Positions 9,481-22,337 of a stretch of 64,000 bases of DNA are shown here, one piece after another. The DNA is taken from assembly GCA_023014335.1 (NCBI GenBank), contig JAECYW010000008.1, forward strand, positions 1,178,001 to 1,242,000, in the 5' to 3' direction. The DNA is from Galerina marginata. Lineage: Eukaryota > Basidiomycota > Agaricomycetes > Agaricales > Galerinaceae. Made by a program: the position numbers and the translations under genes. The notes beneath the pieces were generated by a model. The model did not search any database and was not told the DNA's origin. It worked only from the letters and a program-made list of their open reading frames with translations. Every line of letters starts with the position of its first letter. Within the stretch, counting starts at the first letter, position 1.

Positions 9481-11013
9481 GATGAACGCGCGCCGACCAA
9501 ATACGTCATGCCGCTCTGCTGCTGGGTCCCTTTTTGTGTTTCCGCTCTCCCTTTGTGATTCCATTCTACTCTCCCTTTGCTCTCCCCTTGGCTCCGCGTT
9601 CTCTACTTCGAGATCTTGTCGATGTTGTGGTGCAAGAAACCGAATCAAAGATGGCGCTTCTCGGGCGGCACCTAGTAGGTCTACCCATGCTGTTCACCAC
9701 CGAAGTCGCCCTCTCTCCGTCGGTTCACTTTAAGTTAACGCAGCTCATCGCGAACGATGCTTGCCCCCCCCTCCACATGAATTCAGGATATACCCACCAA
9801 ATCCAGCTCGCCAAATCATCCGATAGCCCGGCCACTAACGCCCAATACCCCCAGGTCACCATCGACCTCCCCACCAATGACCAAAACCAGCAACACGTCG
9901 AATTGAAGGCGCGTCGAAGGGACTGTTCGAGGTTGTCTGGTGGTTCAGTGGATGGAGGACGCGCGTAGTTAGGTAAGCGATCTTGTCCTCTTCAAGTTGA
10001 CATTGAACTTTGCCCTTTTCGATAGCCTGTCATCCAAGTCCCGTCTCAAGTCCCGCGTCTTTTCTCTTCGCGATGCAACTGCTGTCAGCTTCACTGGATG
10101 TCTGTACACGTTTTCGACCACCGCGATCCGCCGCGCCCGTGGCATATGATTCCGAAGCAGGTCTCTCAGTCTCAGTTGGTTTGGTGGAAAATCTGGGGCC
10201 ACCAAACCGCGTCATCATCAAAGTCGCGTCCTTGTACACCGACTACCCTCCTCGCTGGCAGGTCCCCTTAGCATCCGCAACGAAGCTATAGCATGGGATA
10301 GTTTCTTTGTTCTTTGCTGACTCTCTCTGCAGTCAACGCTTTTTGGTAATCCTTTCCTCATTCGAGCGCAAAACTTATTCTCTGCCTAATACACAGATTG
10401 AAATATTGATATCGATGCATCAATCTTACCCGAAATCGGGTGCTGGTGGGTAACACATCACATTTTAATTCTCGTCTTGCTCATCACTCTCTGGTTTGGC
10501 TCTTGGGTTGTTACTAAAATTTGAATCAAGAACCGAGCTCCGAGTCCTCCGTGAGGAGGGCAGTGTATTTAACTGATATCAGGTACGAAGTTGCTCGTTA
10601 TCCTGCAGTAGTTTTTACCTGATTTTTTAGACCAGTTTCTTGGGGGATATTGAGTCACGGAGCCAAACCTATTGCCTCCAAGTTGCTTCTAGCGTCAGTT
10701 TATGCCCCAAGCAACATTGTTGAACTTAGAAGTGGTGGCTGAGTTTTTGTTCGTAGCCTTCGCCAATGAATCTAGCATTTGAAATCCGTGGCTTAAAACG
10801 CGTAGACTGTGGTTGTAGCTGCGAGTTGCAAGAAGGCCACAAGCCCAGCCCAAACTTTTATTCCATGTAGAGACCGTTCATATTTTAGATAAATACGGTA
10901 GGACAACACATGTACAATGTCGATCTCTGCTGACGCCGAGCAGTTATATTTAACCTCAATGCATAACTGTGGGGACGAGTTTTTGCCGCGCAAGGCGTCG
11001 GCCCGCAAGCCAA
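9481..11013. other. Right arm of the outer insertion in the WD40 array
   Basis: About 1.5 kb separates the LTR element from the resumption of WD40 coding sequence. It has short open frames (e.g. 9534-9968 and 10010-10291, both plus strand) with no recognisable domain. The right end (GACGAGTTTTTG, then a GC-rich stretch GCCGCGCAAGGCGTCGGCC) does not form an obvious terminal inverted repeat with the left arm. It may be an unclassified transposon or a rearranged genomic piece. Confidence 0.4.
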
Positions 11014-11550
11014 GTTGTCTCTGGCTCTCATGACAAATCAGTTCGGGTGTGGGATGCCTCAACAGGTGACCAGAAGCATGTGCTGAATGGCCACACAAAT
11101 CCAGTCAACTCAGTTGCATTTTCAAGGGATGGCAGCCACATTGTCTCTGGCTCAACCGACAATTCAGTTCGGGTGTGGGATGTCTCAACAGGTGACCAGA
11201 AGCATGTGCTGAATGGCCATACAAATTTGGTCAAGCCAGTTGCATTTTCAAGGGATGGCAGCCACATTATCTCTGGCATGAGTGACCAATCACTTGAAGT
11301 GTGGGATAAATCAGCACACCCCCCAGGACCTCGCTACATTCGGGAGGAGATAGCCACATCAAAACATGGCTTGCAACACACTGGCTGGCTTCTCTCCCCA
11401 CATGGAGAAGGATATCTCATGTTTGTGCCCTCTGGTGAAAGACTGCCAGATGATGCTAACATACTTACAATCCCACATTCTTACATTGCCTATGTTGATT
11501 TTGATAACACAAGTGTAGGTCCTGAATGGACTAGTTGCTACTCTCCATAG
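11014..11550 (+). pseudogene. WD40-repeat array, block 2, with receptor C-terminal tail
   Basis: Coding resumes with VSGSHDKSVRVWD. Two WD40 units of the same 42-residue type as block 1 follow, then a diverged unit (SDQSLEVWDKSA). The tail after that contains GWLLSPHGEGYLMFVPSG and ends with a stop at 11548-11550. Tails with a WLLSPxGEGYLMFVP-like core are, to my knowledge, common after WD40 arrays of agaricomycete NACHT/WD40 proteins. The frame is intact here but has no start, promoter or N-terminal domains of its own. It is best read as the 3' part of the gene whose repeats begin at 1011. A separate paralogous fragment is also possible. Confidence 0.7.
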
Positions 11551-14500
11551 GGTAGTACTTATTTCAAAATGTCTGCCAGGTGTCTGCTTTAAACTTTTGT
11601 CATAGCACTACAACTTTTCTACTATCTAGGTACAACCTCTGGAATATTTTTTAGCCTTCTAAAGTTGGCACTGTTGAACTGTTTTAGTATTTACACTCTT
11701 GCTGGCACCTTCAGAAACATCTGAAAGACAACATATTGTTCATGTATCAGGGTACTGAATTTCTCACTTACTCATCTCTCAGCATGTAGTCACTGAGGGA
11801 CAAAAGCCTAGTCTGAGCAAAAGTCACTGCTGTGATCTCCACAGCTACTGGCTGCGACCTGCACTGGAGAAATCTGGATATACCAGCACCCTTGTTCCCA
11901 ATGATGTCGAGGAGTCAGCCAATGCAGATAGTTCTATCCAAACTGAACCATGGATGAGGTGCCTTGGTCAACTGATCATAATACTGTCTCCAACAAACAC
12001 TTCTGTTCATTTTTGAATATGGCCATGACAGCTTTCTTGCGGACCAGTGGATCGGCTCCTTGTAACTGGTGTTCTGATGTTAAATTTCCCTCTGTCATGT
12101 CCAACTAAACAGATAAAAATGTTCAATCATAACTTGGTGCTCTCGGATCTGATTATTGAAGTGTTCCTAATGAGCCCCCACAGCTTATTGCAATCTGCAA
12201 AGGAATAAATGAGTGAAAGACGGTCAAGGAGCAGCTGCTTGACAAACTAATTTGCAGAGTTACCGGAGAGAGGTTTGACACGATGAAGGCACCCCAAGCA
12301 GAATTTTGGATTATAGACACGTATCTTCAGCTCCAGCCATGAGCTAGGATTGTAGGTTGTCAGCTCGTTCTTTCACTGGGAAGGAAATATATGGCGGGTC
12401 CCGCCAGCCACCACAACATCATGGTGGTTTTGAGGTGTGTAGATCGACTTGTATGTGCTACCAATCTCCAAAAAAATTTGGCGATTCTGTTCTCTAGTAT
12501 AAAACAAATCAGCCAAATGTAATCCTGGCGCAGAACAGAAAGTACATTACCTCTATATCCATCTAGTCAACCCAGAGCCGTTGTCTTATTAATAAACGGA
12601 TTTTGCTTTTAGAGCTGCATCATCTTTGGTCCTCTTCACCTGCAAAACCGCCCTCGCATTGCCAGTGGACGCTATGCTAAAGATAGCCGACCTGGATGTT
12701 GTTGACAAGGCTGAGGGGCAGTTGGCACGTTTGCATTCACGATGATCCAATGCGGATATCGGTCAAGCAACCTATCAAGGAGGAGCCTTGCATTGCCGCA
12801 GATAGAGAGTTCTGGCCGAGCCTTGGTGGAGAGTAAGAACTCTAGAGCTGCCTGACAAAAGGTGAAACTAACCCTCATTTCAGCCTTCGAATTCTGGCCT
12901 AACCGGATAACACTGGCATGAATGAAGAGGAAGTGCTAGACAGTGTTATGTTGCCTCTATGGCGTCTTGTATCCACTTCTCTGCGGAGCATAACGACTAG
13001 GAATGACGAGGCCAGCTATAACTGATAGTCAGAAGAAGTAGCAAGGAGCGAAAAAGAAAGAAACGAACATGAGGAACCAGTGACCAATCTGAGTACCTAC
13101 CCACAGCCACGATGACACCTCTATGCCCGCATTCCTGATGGATTCTCTTCAGCTCGTTATTCGTAGCTCTTGAATATTAAGCCGGCAACCTGCAAAGAAG
13201 AACCAAAGAATTAGCCATCGCTCAGAAACCACAAAATTCCTTGACAAACCTATTTATGGATGACCTCTGAGGATTCAGGGAAATCGGGGGAGCTTCTGGA
13301 TGCCCTATTCGCCTGTGTTCGATTGCTAAGGCGGGTATCTAGCCTTGACCTTCGGCAGCGTTGTTTCTATTTTGGCTTCTCGTTTTTTTCTGTGATAAGA
13401 GACTGTTGAGCGAGCCGTTCAAGTTGCGACGTAGGGGATGGACAGAGGATAGTTACCACAACCTTCACCAATTTACTCGGCCAATGACGCAACATTTGAC
13501 TGAGCGTCGATGTGAAATGCAATAAGATCTTTAAAGTACCTTCTGTCGGTCATGGTAGGTTTCCTGAAAGTGATAAGGTGGTTAGAAAAGAAATAACGAT
13601 AATGGAGATGACACGAATTACGGGAGATTAGTATAATAGTTATACTTTCACTCTCAGAGACATATCCCTCTGTCCTCCGTCGTCGCAGCACGATGGCCCT
13701 CGGATTCTAGGGATGCACAAGATCTCCAGGAGAGGGATATACTGGTGCCGCTGTAGTAAGAGGAGACCCTGTCTCGAGCGAAGCGTCGGTCCAAGTGCCT
13801 TTGGAGGGAAGCGTCATTGAGCTGTGAATCTCTAGTTATTGGACGAGACCTTAGGCCATAGGAGCGGAAAAGTCAAGGATGAGAGCAGTTATATTTCTGA
13901 ATGGGTTACGTAGCTATAGGTTGAAGATGGACAATAATGACCAGAACTTATGGTAATGGTCAAGGAGAAGAGAGAGTTCGCGTTGGAGTTCGTTTACGCG
14001 ACGCGTCCAAACCAAACACAGCCACCAAATGGAACTTGCTCAACATCCACCATGGCTGAGAGTCCTGTCCGATACACGCTCCAGATCCTTTCTTATACTC
14101 GAGCCTGCCTGCTCTTCCACTGAGAGCCTGCAGTTCGACCGGTCCTGTGGTTGCCTGTTCTTACCGTCCCAACAGCGCTGAAGCACTTTTAACTAACGGC
14201 GACCCCACTGCTCATGGACACTGCCTCGCCGTCTTCACCAACGCCCTCAAGCCTTTGGCTCCTTGTAGTTTCTCTTTTCCGCCCGTTTATCAGCACCTTC
14301 GGAACCGCCTTCGGATTGGGACCATCACCAGAGGCCGACTAGAGGAGCTCAAGAGCAACATTCTGATCCAATTTATCACGAATAATTTGTAAATGAAGAC
14401 AGATGGTGTATCGTGGTGGGTTGATTTTCGTTCCTTGCCCACTTTGGTTCTTGCTTGCTGCTTGGTTTTTTTTTCGTCTCGTTCATAACTTTCCTGTTCC

Positions 14501-16426
14501 ATTCTCTGTTCTTTACTGGATTAGAACTGACGTGTTTTATTTCTATGAACAGATCCCACGATGTATGCACGAAGGCCACATTCCAAATGACGGAGACTAT
14601 CGCCTAATGACGAGTCTTTCGGTCGATTGTTCTAGGAGGAACATGAAGCCCGCCTTCATAGTCTGAAGTGGAGTTGCGCGAACAAAGGTTGTTGAAACTT
14701 GACTCATGACTGTAAGGATTTCTTTGCATTCGCCATTCATATGAATCTCAACCCGTTTGTTTACCACAACCAATAGTAAAGCCTTGGAGGATCTGTGAAC
14801 GCATTGCGGTACTAGTGGAGCAGGTTGGCAGGAGTATACATACCACGCCTCCCTACTCCCACTTGTCTCCGTTTTCCCTCATTCTCATAATGTCGAATTC
14901 TTAACGCGCCAACCCTCAGACGAGCAACCTACGCACTGCCTTGCTATCGACCGTGGAATACTCGCCATCCCTGGTCTCAACGTTGGAGACAAGACGGGCT
15001 TCATAGCCGTTTCTCATACACAGGTTCCACAACCCCAAATGTGCCTTTCCTCATCTCCAATCTTAAATTTTTAAAATTCTCAATGACTTTCACCTTACAG
15101 TCAGCCTCGACCAATTTGTTTCGCCTGACCAAAATGACAGGACTATGGAGGTCCACATATGAGCTAGTTGAATCTATCGCTCTCTTTCATGACAATGGAG
15201 ATCAGTTTGGCGATCGACATTCCGCCGGATAATAACCTGAAGCCAATTCAAACAACTCAGCTGCCCGTTTTTCGGACTTGCGAAGGCGATAGCGAAGCTC
15301 TGGGGAATCTGGAACCAAGAACGAGCAGCATCATTAATGACAACGTCGATGTCGATGGCAGTTGGCGGTCTTACCAGATATAAACTCAAACATACACCCA
15401 AGGTGTCGTTTGTACTGTATAATAGGGATAGATAGCAGAGCCAGCCAGGAGGTGGGTTTTCCTTTTGCGGGTCAAGGTACTCAATTCCCTTCCTGCCCTC
15501 GTTGTCAGGGTTCGCTAACCAGCTTTTGCCTTTTTTATCAGCTACAGCCCTTTTCTCTTAACCAGGAACCACAATAACACCATAAAACAAAACTCCACGT
15601 TGGCGCACTGGCGGCAACGAACGGAATATTTGGATCCTCCACGTCTTAATTCTTTAATTCGGCTTTTGTAATGACTCGGACTTGTATTGGGAGGTGGGCA
15701 TTTTGTTCTCTTTGGATGTCTGAATGTAAGTTAACTAACTTGATTGTATAGGCAGATTCATTGTGGACATTTGTTTCATTCGCCAGCAGACATCTACTCG
15801 CGCCGCAATTCAGGTCGAAGAACAGTCCTGATCGAGACAATTGCGTCGATGTGTACGACTCGTCCGCGCATTACGAATCATGCTTCTCGAGAGTAAAGAG
15901 TTCAGAGCTGAGATCAGGACTGAGGTTCACGTCGAGTCGGTGATGTCGAATGCCGCCTTTCAATCTGTATTCTACAACGTTCTCCTTTTGCAGGTCTAAT
16001 AACAAAACAAGTATGCCAATCAACTTATGATTCCATCCACTCTCAAACCATCACTGAGGTCATCCAAGGCTTTCTGAGTGGGTCGTTTGTCAACGTCGCG
16101 CAAGTAGCGCTGACTGCGTGAGAGGCTGAGAGCGTGACCCAACGATATGGGCGTTGTATGCAGCTGCTTGGCTGGTGGGCATGTACATAAAGGCCAGGTG
16201 GCAGACAGCGTTGCGTCAGAACGTGCCCCAGCCTTGATTTGTTCCCTCCGGACACACAGTTCATCTCATCGAACTCTGTTTCCCCAGGTAACATTATCAT
16301 TCTCGAGCACTGACGTCCAGTTTGCTTCTACAGTAGTTCTTGATAACACGCTTATTTTGTCTCACCCGGACTGAAAGCTGAAGATCCTATCAACTTGCAC
16401 ATAAATTTTGGAACAGCACCCTACCA
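11551..16426. other. Long stretch without a supported gene
   Basis: About 4.9 kb contains only short frames. The longest candidates (minus 12672-12878, minus 13473-13691, plus 14147-14392) carry no recognisable motif and lack convincing splice partners. Parts may be decayed genes or the 5' region of the Argonaute gene. No RNA gene or repeat array was noticed. Confidence 0.45.
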
Positions 16427-19400
16427 ATGGCTTGCAGAGGCGACAGAGGTCGTGGTGGTTCCAACATCAGAGGTCGTGGTGCATTTGCCGCCCGTGGCAC
16501 TCCTGACGTCAGAGGCCGTGGTGGCCCTCCTGCAGGTCGTGGCGGTCCCGACACTACACGAGGTCGTGGTGGTGGTCCCAGAGGTGACTTTCGTGGTGGT
16601 GGTCGAGGTCGAGGCGGCGGTCCTCGAGGGCGTGGAGGGTAAATCTCACAATCTCTGCATCATCGCTTTTGTATCGCTAAATCTATTCCGCGCAGGCTTT
16701 TCCAACCGGGACCAGCTAGCATAGATCAGCGATTAACAGATGGCTCTCAAGAGGCCGTGCTTGCCTCCCTTCAGACCCTTACCGTCAAATCGAACGAGAT
16801 TCCATTGCGTCCAGGTTTTGGAACGGAAGGGGCATCGGTCATGCTTCGTACTAATTACTTCCCGGTTGAAGTTCCTGAAGACGCTTGGTTCGAATATGAT
16901 GTCGCGATTTCTCCAGGAGTAGGAGCGGGATTGAGAAGGCGGATCTTCCAGCTCGCTGAGCTGTTGCCGGATTGGGCTGCACACGGCCTGCAAGGCTTCG
17001 TCGCGCATGATCATTCGTCGAAGTTGGTTTCAGCCAAGGAGCTTCCTCAACCTCTGTCGATGACGGTGCCGTTTTATGACGAGGACCAACAGGGACCGTC
17101 GCCCAATGGGAAGGTTTACACCCTCACTTTTACCTTTGCTCGGAACACGGATCTGTCGGGGCTTCGTGGGTAAGGTTTAGAGAATTTCATGGCGAGCAAT
17201 ACTCATCGCGAACTATCCAGTCATCTTGAAGGCGAACTTCAATATCGCGACTATGATATCACGCCTGCTATATCTGTGCTCAACATCATCCTTGCTGCCC
17301 ATCCGAACCGTTCTGGAGGTGGAGGCATCTTGGTTGGGCGTAATCGTTTCTTCTTCCGTACTGCCAACCAACCTTTCAGTTTGGGTGGAAGCCTTGAGGC
17401 TTGGAAGGGCTACTACTCCTCAGTTCGCCCGACACATAATCAGTTGATGGCAAACGTGAATGGTGGGTTCCACTTCCTTTTGCCTGCAATATACCGCTTA
17501 CCGCCTTCCTATCGACAGTTTGCAACATGGCCTTCTATACACCGGGAAATCTGGCAACGTCTATGATAGCCTTTGCTAATTCAAACCCCAACGCTACTCA
17601 TTCTGCCTTTGTCAAGGAAGTTAAGGTGAAGATGACACATCGTAGATTCCAGGGCAGAGTCAAGAAGTTACACAACATGAACGCTCGAGAATACAAATTT
17701 GACATTGATGAGGCTGGTGGTAAAATGAGCGTTGAAGAGTATTTTAAGAAGAGTGGGTCTTCAACCTTTCCTTTCGTGCATTTTGTTTACGCCTCTGCTC
17801 AGCGTATCAGATTACATTGCGTTATCCTCTACTTGCACTCGTCGATCTAGGTGGTGACAGGCTCTTGTTCCCACCTGAAGTCTGCGAAATTCTTCCTGAC
17901 CAGCCTTTCAAGGGCAGGCTTACCGAAGAGCAAATGGGTGCCATGATCACTGTCGCAGCCAACCCACCGAACGTCAATGCAGCGAGCATTGTGGGTCCTG
18001 GGCTTACTGAGCTTGGATTCAAGCCCTTCGCTTCCCAGCAACTCACCGCCTTCGGAATTACAGTCGGCAACGAGATGGCTGTCGTCCCAGGCCGCATTCT
18101 TTCTCCTCCTACAATCAAATACGGTCAAGGAGAGTCCACGGTGAACGACCGAGCTAGCTGGAACCTGAGAGGTGTCAAGTTTGCCCGCGGCGCCAGGCTG
18201 GAGAAATGGGCTGTACTTATCCTCAAAGACGGACGCCCCGACGACGAATTCCCGAGCACCAGCGACCCAAAACTGCTCGATACTGTTCGAGGATTCGCTA
18301 GGATGTGCAGAACCAGTGGGATGACTGTTGATCAGAAAGATCCTGTTTTTGCGATGGTGGAAGTGCCAGAGAGGACAAAGACTGATCCGACCCGTACAGC
18401 TGCGATTGAGGCTATCAAACAAAAGTTGGAAAGCCTTGGGAAACCGTCTATCGTCCTGGTTCTGCTTTCAAGCGACGATAAACACATATACGCTGGTATC
18501 AAACATGTATGTGATTGTGAGCTCGACCTTGGTAAGTCGGCCGTCTTCTCGTTAAACCACAACGCACTTAATGACTCTTGAATAGCCACTGTATGTGTGC
18601 AGTCTGCCAAGTTCCGATCAGTGAATGGTAATGTCGATTTCTACCTTCGTAAGCCAGACCACTGAATGTGATGCAGGCCAACCGCAATATTTTGCGAACG
18701 TTGCCCTAAAGTTCAACACAAAGTTAGGAGGAGTCAAGTAAGTCTTTGCCTTTCGTATTGGGTTATCCATCTATCTAATGTGCTCATCAGTCATGCTCTG
18801 GATGCAAAGAGCATGGAGTGGCTCAAAAAAGCGCCAACCATGCTCGTCGGCATCGATGTCACCCATCCTGGACTTGGTACCGTCAAAGGAACGCCATCTA
18901 TTGCTGCTGTTGTTGCTAGCTACGACTCTGATTTCGCTCAGTACCCAGCCAGCATGGAAGTTCAAGAATCAAAGAAAGAGGTGCTTCTTCTCATGATCAT
19001 GACTATATCTCAAGATAGACGCTCATTCAAAATCGTAGATGGTGACGAACTTGGCCAAGATGATGTGGGAGCGCCTTACTCTGTACAAGGCGAAAAATAA
19101 GAACAGCCTTCCTCAACGCATCCTCATTTATCGAGATGGCGTTTCTGAAGTGCGTTGTATCCTCCTCAGTCGATGTCTTAGTACTTAATTTATCTTGTCA
19201 TCAGGGCCAATTTAACATCGTCGTGAACGAAGAACTGCCTGCTATCAGGTTAGCCTGCGCGAAGTTTGATACCGCGCAGAAAGCGTATCGTCCAGCTATG
19301 ACGATTGTCATCTGTGTAAGATTTTGACCTACGCTACACCATGGTTGATGTGTTCTGACTCTTTGTATCAGGGAAAACGCCACCATACACGTTTTTATCC

Positions 19401-19894
19401 TACTGAAGCAGCCGATGCGGACCAGAACGGTAACCCTCGGTCTGGCACGATCGTCGATCGAGGTGTAACTGCTGTGTACAATTTCGATTTCTTTCTACAA
19501 GGTAAATCCAGTCGAGCAGGTTGATAGAAAATATTGACCTTCATGATACATAGCACACGGAGGCCTACAAGGCACGACACGCCCCACGCATTACTACGTC
19601 GTGCACAACACCATCGGCTTCCAAGCCGACGAGCTCCAAGTCCTCACCAACTCGGTCAGCTACATGTTCGCCCGCGTGACCAAAGCCGTCAGCCTCGTTT
19701 CACCCGCGTATTACGCTGACCTCGCGTGCGAGCGCGGTCGGTGTTACTTGAGGAAGCTGCTGCAGGGCATCAGCAGCGCGGCTGGTTCGGCGGGGAGTGC
19801 GGGTGAGGTTGAGGAGCTTGTTATGCGCGAGGCGAGGGGGACGTGGGGGAAGGGTGTTGGTGCGAAGTTGAGGGATACTATGTTTTATCTTTGA
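16427..19894 (+). CDS. AGO: Argonaute (QDE-2/AGO-like), slicer-competent
   Basis: Argonaute is the RNA-silencing effector that binds small RNAs and cuts complementary transcripts. Twelve exons join in frame: 16427-16638, 16696-17169, 17221-17462, 17519-17752, 17803-18531, 18586-18627, 18677-18737, 18791-18980, 19039-19149, 19205-19315, 19372-19501 and 19554-19894, giving 958 residues. Residues 1-71 are an RGG/GRG-rich tail. ArgoN and linker 1 follow, then PAZ (about 310-430, with EYFKKTYQITLRYP), MID, and PIWI (about 620-930). The catalytic tetrad reads D687 (GIDVTHPG), E728 (ESKKE), D761 (YRDGVSEGQF) and H858 (RPTHYYVV), so target cleavage should be possible. The start is the first ATG before the RGG run, and the length is normal for the family. 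The ATG of exon 1 and the exon 4/5 junction were chosen by frame. Confidence 0.95.
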
Positions 19895-20994
19895 GTTTTT
19901 GGCTTTTATCTGTTGGAGGAGGCTTGTTCCATTTGTATAACCACCATCTGCTTTGTGTGTATCTGCTCTTTGATCTAGCTTTTTGTTGTATAGTTTCTTC
20001 ATTCAGGGTGTAGTCTTGATTTCCACTTTGTAATTGTACATTGTCATTCGTATGCATGAATCATCTGCCTGTATGCCTGCCTGTCTTCTCCAGATCGTTG
20101 TTGACTCAATCTTAGAGGATGCTGTTAAGGTCTGCAGTCAAAGGTGGCACTAATAGATATTACTCCAAGTCTAATTTCAATTTCCAAAGCACTCTGCCCC
20201 TCGAACCTACTTCCGAAATCGAAGTCGAAAGGAAAAGTCGTCCATTTAACCTCAGTTCGACGGTCGATTGACACTTCCGACCAAATTATCTAGATCCGGT
20301 ATTCACAAGCGGCAAACATCCGACAGTCGAACAGGAGACCGAAAAGGCCATTAGCCACCTCGCAGGGGTGTGGTAAGGGAGGTGTGAATGATGAAGTTTC
20401 GTGTTGGGTCGAGTGAAGTAACCGCATTGGGCTGTGGCCGGTGGGTGGAGGAGCTGCGTGGTGCCAATGGTGGAGGGCCTATGGCGGGGACGGCTAGGCC
20501 AGAAGTTTTTGGAAATGAGGATCGATGGAAGAAGATTTAGATTTGTTATGATAATCCATCTGTGTCCGGAGGTCGATCAAGAGAGACCAGGCCACTGGAG
20601 AAGAATCATGGGGGATGTGCCTGCCTGCTCGTGTCCTTGCCCATGTCCTGCTTCGAGTTTCCATGCCCACCGTGTCGGCACATCTGGGGAAGTAGGCGTC
20701 TTTGCATACTTCGACACCCCAGCCGCTGTGTAGAGTATAAGTTCGGGCACCCCCTCTCTCTTCCTCTCCGTCCCAGCGAACTACGAGGCCGAGTCCGGGT
20801 CCAAGTCTCCACAATAAGCCCGACACCATGGCCAACACGGTGGGCGTATGTATGCACCGGGGATGTCCATGCTTATGACCTCCAAGCGTGGTCCGCCTCT
20901 CGATGCACACCATCCTCATCCGGCGTATTGCTATCACATCACGCCCGAGGCTGATGCATTTGAAGTCGCAGAAGTAGAGGTGGAGGCAGAGGAG

Positions 20995-21045
20995 CTGCAG
21001 AGGACGTTGGCGGGCTTGGTGTCGTCGTGCACGATGTGGCGCGGG
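20995..21045 (-). pseudogene. Kinase catalytic-loop fragment, copy 1
   Basis: The minus strand encodes PRHIVHDDTKPANVLC, which fits the protein-kinase loop HxDxKPxN with the catalytic Asp kept. No glycine loop, VAIK-type lysine or DFG was found nearby, so only a fragment is supported. Confidence 0.4.
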
Positions 21046-21835
21046 TAAGTTACAGGCGAGCGAGGAGGGTTGATTAGCTGTTTCTTCTTCTCCAGCGGAA
21101 AGGAAAGGAAAAGTCGTCCCGCCTGCCGCAGCTGATCGCTCAAAGGACACTTCCGATCAAATTATTTAAATCTTGGTATTTATAAGCAGCAGATGTCCGA
21201 GAGGGTCGAGGAAGTAAGCTGGTTGGGCTGTGGGGCGGAGCAGCTGCTCGGTGGGAGGGCCGACGGCGCGGACGACGTCTTCAAGGACGAGCAGTGGAAT
21301 ACATGGTGAGGAAAGACGGATGTTTGGGAAATGATCGCCGGAAGAAGGTTTGCCAGTTTGCCAGTGCCATGATCTTGAGTCTGGAGGCCGACCGCGAGAA
21401 CCAGGCCATTGATGTTGGAGAAGCATTATGGAGGGGCTGCCTGCCCGTGTCAGTGTCCGTGTCCGTGTCGTGCTTCGAATTTCTAATTCTATACCCTTCT
21501 TGTCGGCACATTTGAGGAAGGAGGCGTCCCTGCGCACTTCGATACCCCAGCCGTTGTGTAGAGTACAAGATCGGGCGCACCCCCTCTCTTCCTCGCCTCT
21601 CCAGCAGGCGTCCCAGCCGACTGAGAGGCTGGGTCCGAGTCCAAGTCTTCACAACAAGCCCAACACCAACACGGTGTCGGTCATATGTATGCACCGAGCA
21701 AGCCCCAACCTCTAACCGTAGGCTCAACGCACACCCACCCTTCGAGTTTGGTGTACTACTATCGCACTACGCAACCCTCGGGCCTGCGGATGACGCATTT
21801 GAAGTCGTTGAGGCGGAGGCGCAGGAGGCGCAGGA

Positions 21836-21885
21836 GCTGCAGAGGAGGTTGGCGGGCTTGGTGTCGTCGTGCACGGTGTGGAGCG
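21836..21885 (-). pseudogene. Kinase catalytic-loop fragment, copy 2
   Basis: The minus strand encodes HTVHDDTKPANLLCSS. The motif is again in frame within a unit similar to copy 1. The conserved stretch following upstream in coding direction (KKKKLIINSS) also occurs beside copy 3. Confidence 0.4.
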
Positions 21886-22282
21886 TGAGGAGGCCTGCGA
21901 GGAGGAGTTGATTATCAGTTTCTTCTTCTTCAAGTTCTCGTTAGCCTCTGAGGAAGCAGTGAGCAGGAAAAGGGGGGGTTGTTCGGAGTAGACACGATCC
22001 ATAACGCTCCTCTCGATGTCAAGCGGCTTAACAACGCATATCCACAAACCCACCCATCCCCCCATCCCCATCTTCATCCACATCCACCCGCATTGTTCGA
22101 TAGGCTGGACGGCCTTCCCTCCCTCCCTCCCTTCTCAGCCAAATCAAGCAAGCAGCGTCGTCTTTATCTCGTGCGTAAACTACCGAGCGGCGGGCGAGCA
22201 CGTCGCCCCCGGCGGGGTCTTTGAGGGTGGAGCACACGAATCCTTTTGAGGCGGACGTAGTTGAGTCGCAAAGGTGGACGCG

Positions 22283-22337
22283 TTGCAGAGGAGGTTGGCG
22301 GGCTTGGTGTTGCCGTGCACGATGTGACGCGGGTACA
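22283..22337 (-). pseudogene. Kinase catalytic-loop fragment, copy 3, Asp replaced
   Basis: The minus strand encodes LYPRHIVHGNTKPANLLC. The Asp of HxDxKPxN is Asn here, so this copy would be catalytically dead. A short frame continues upstream (FLTRLYPRH) before a stop. Confidence 0.4.

Noticed and set aside
9476..11013. Helitron end at the right WD40 junction
   Set aside because: A GC-rich hairpin-like stretch is present, but there is no CTRR terminus, no TC start at the left end and no A/T insertion dinucleotide.
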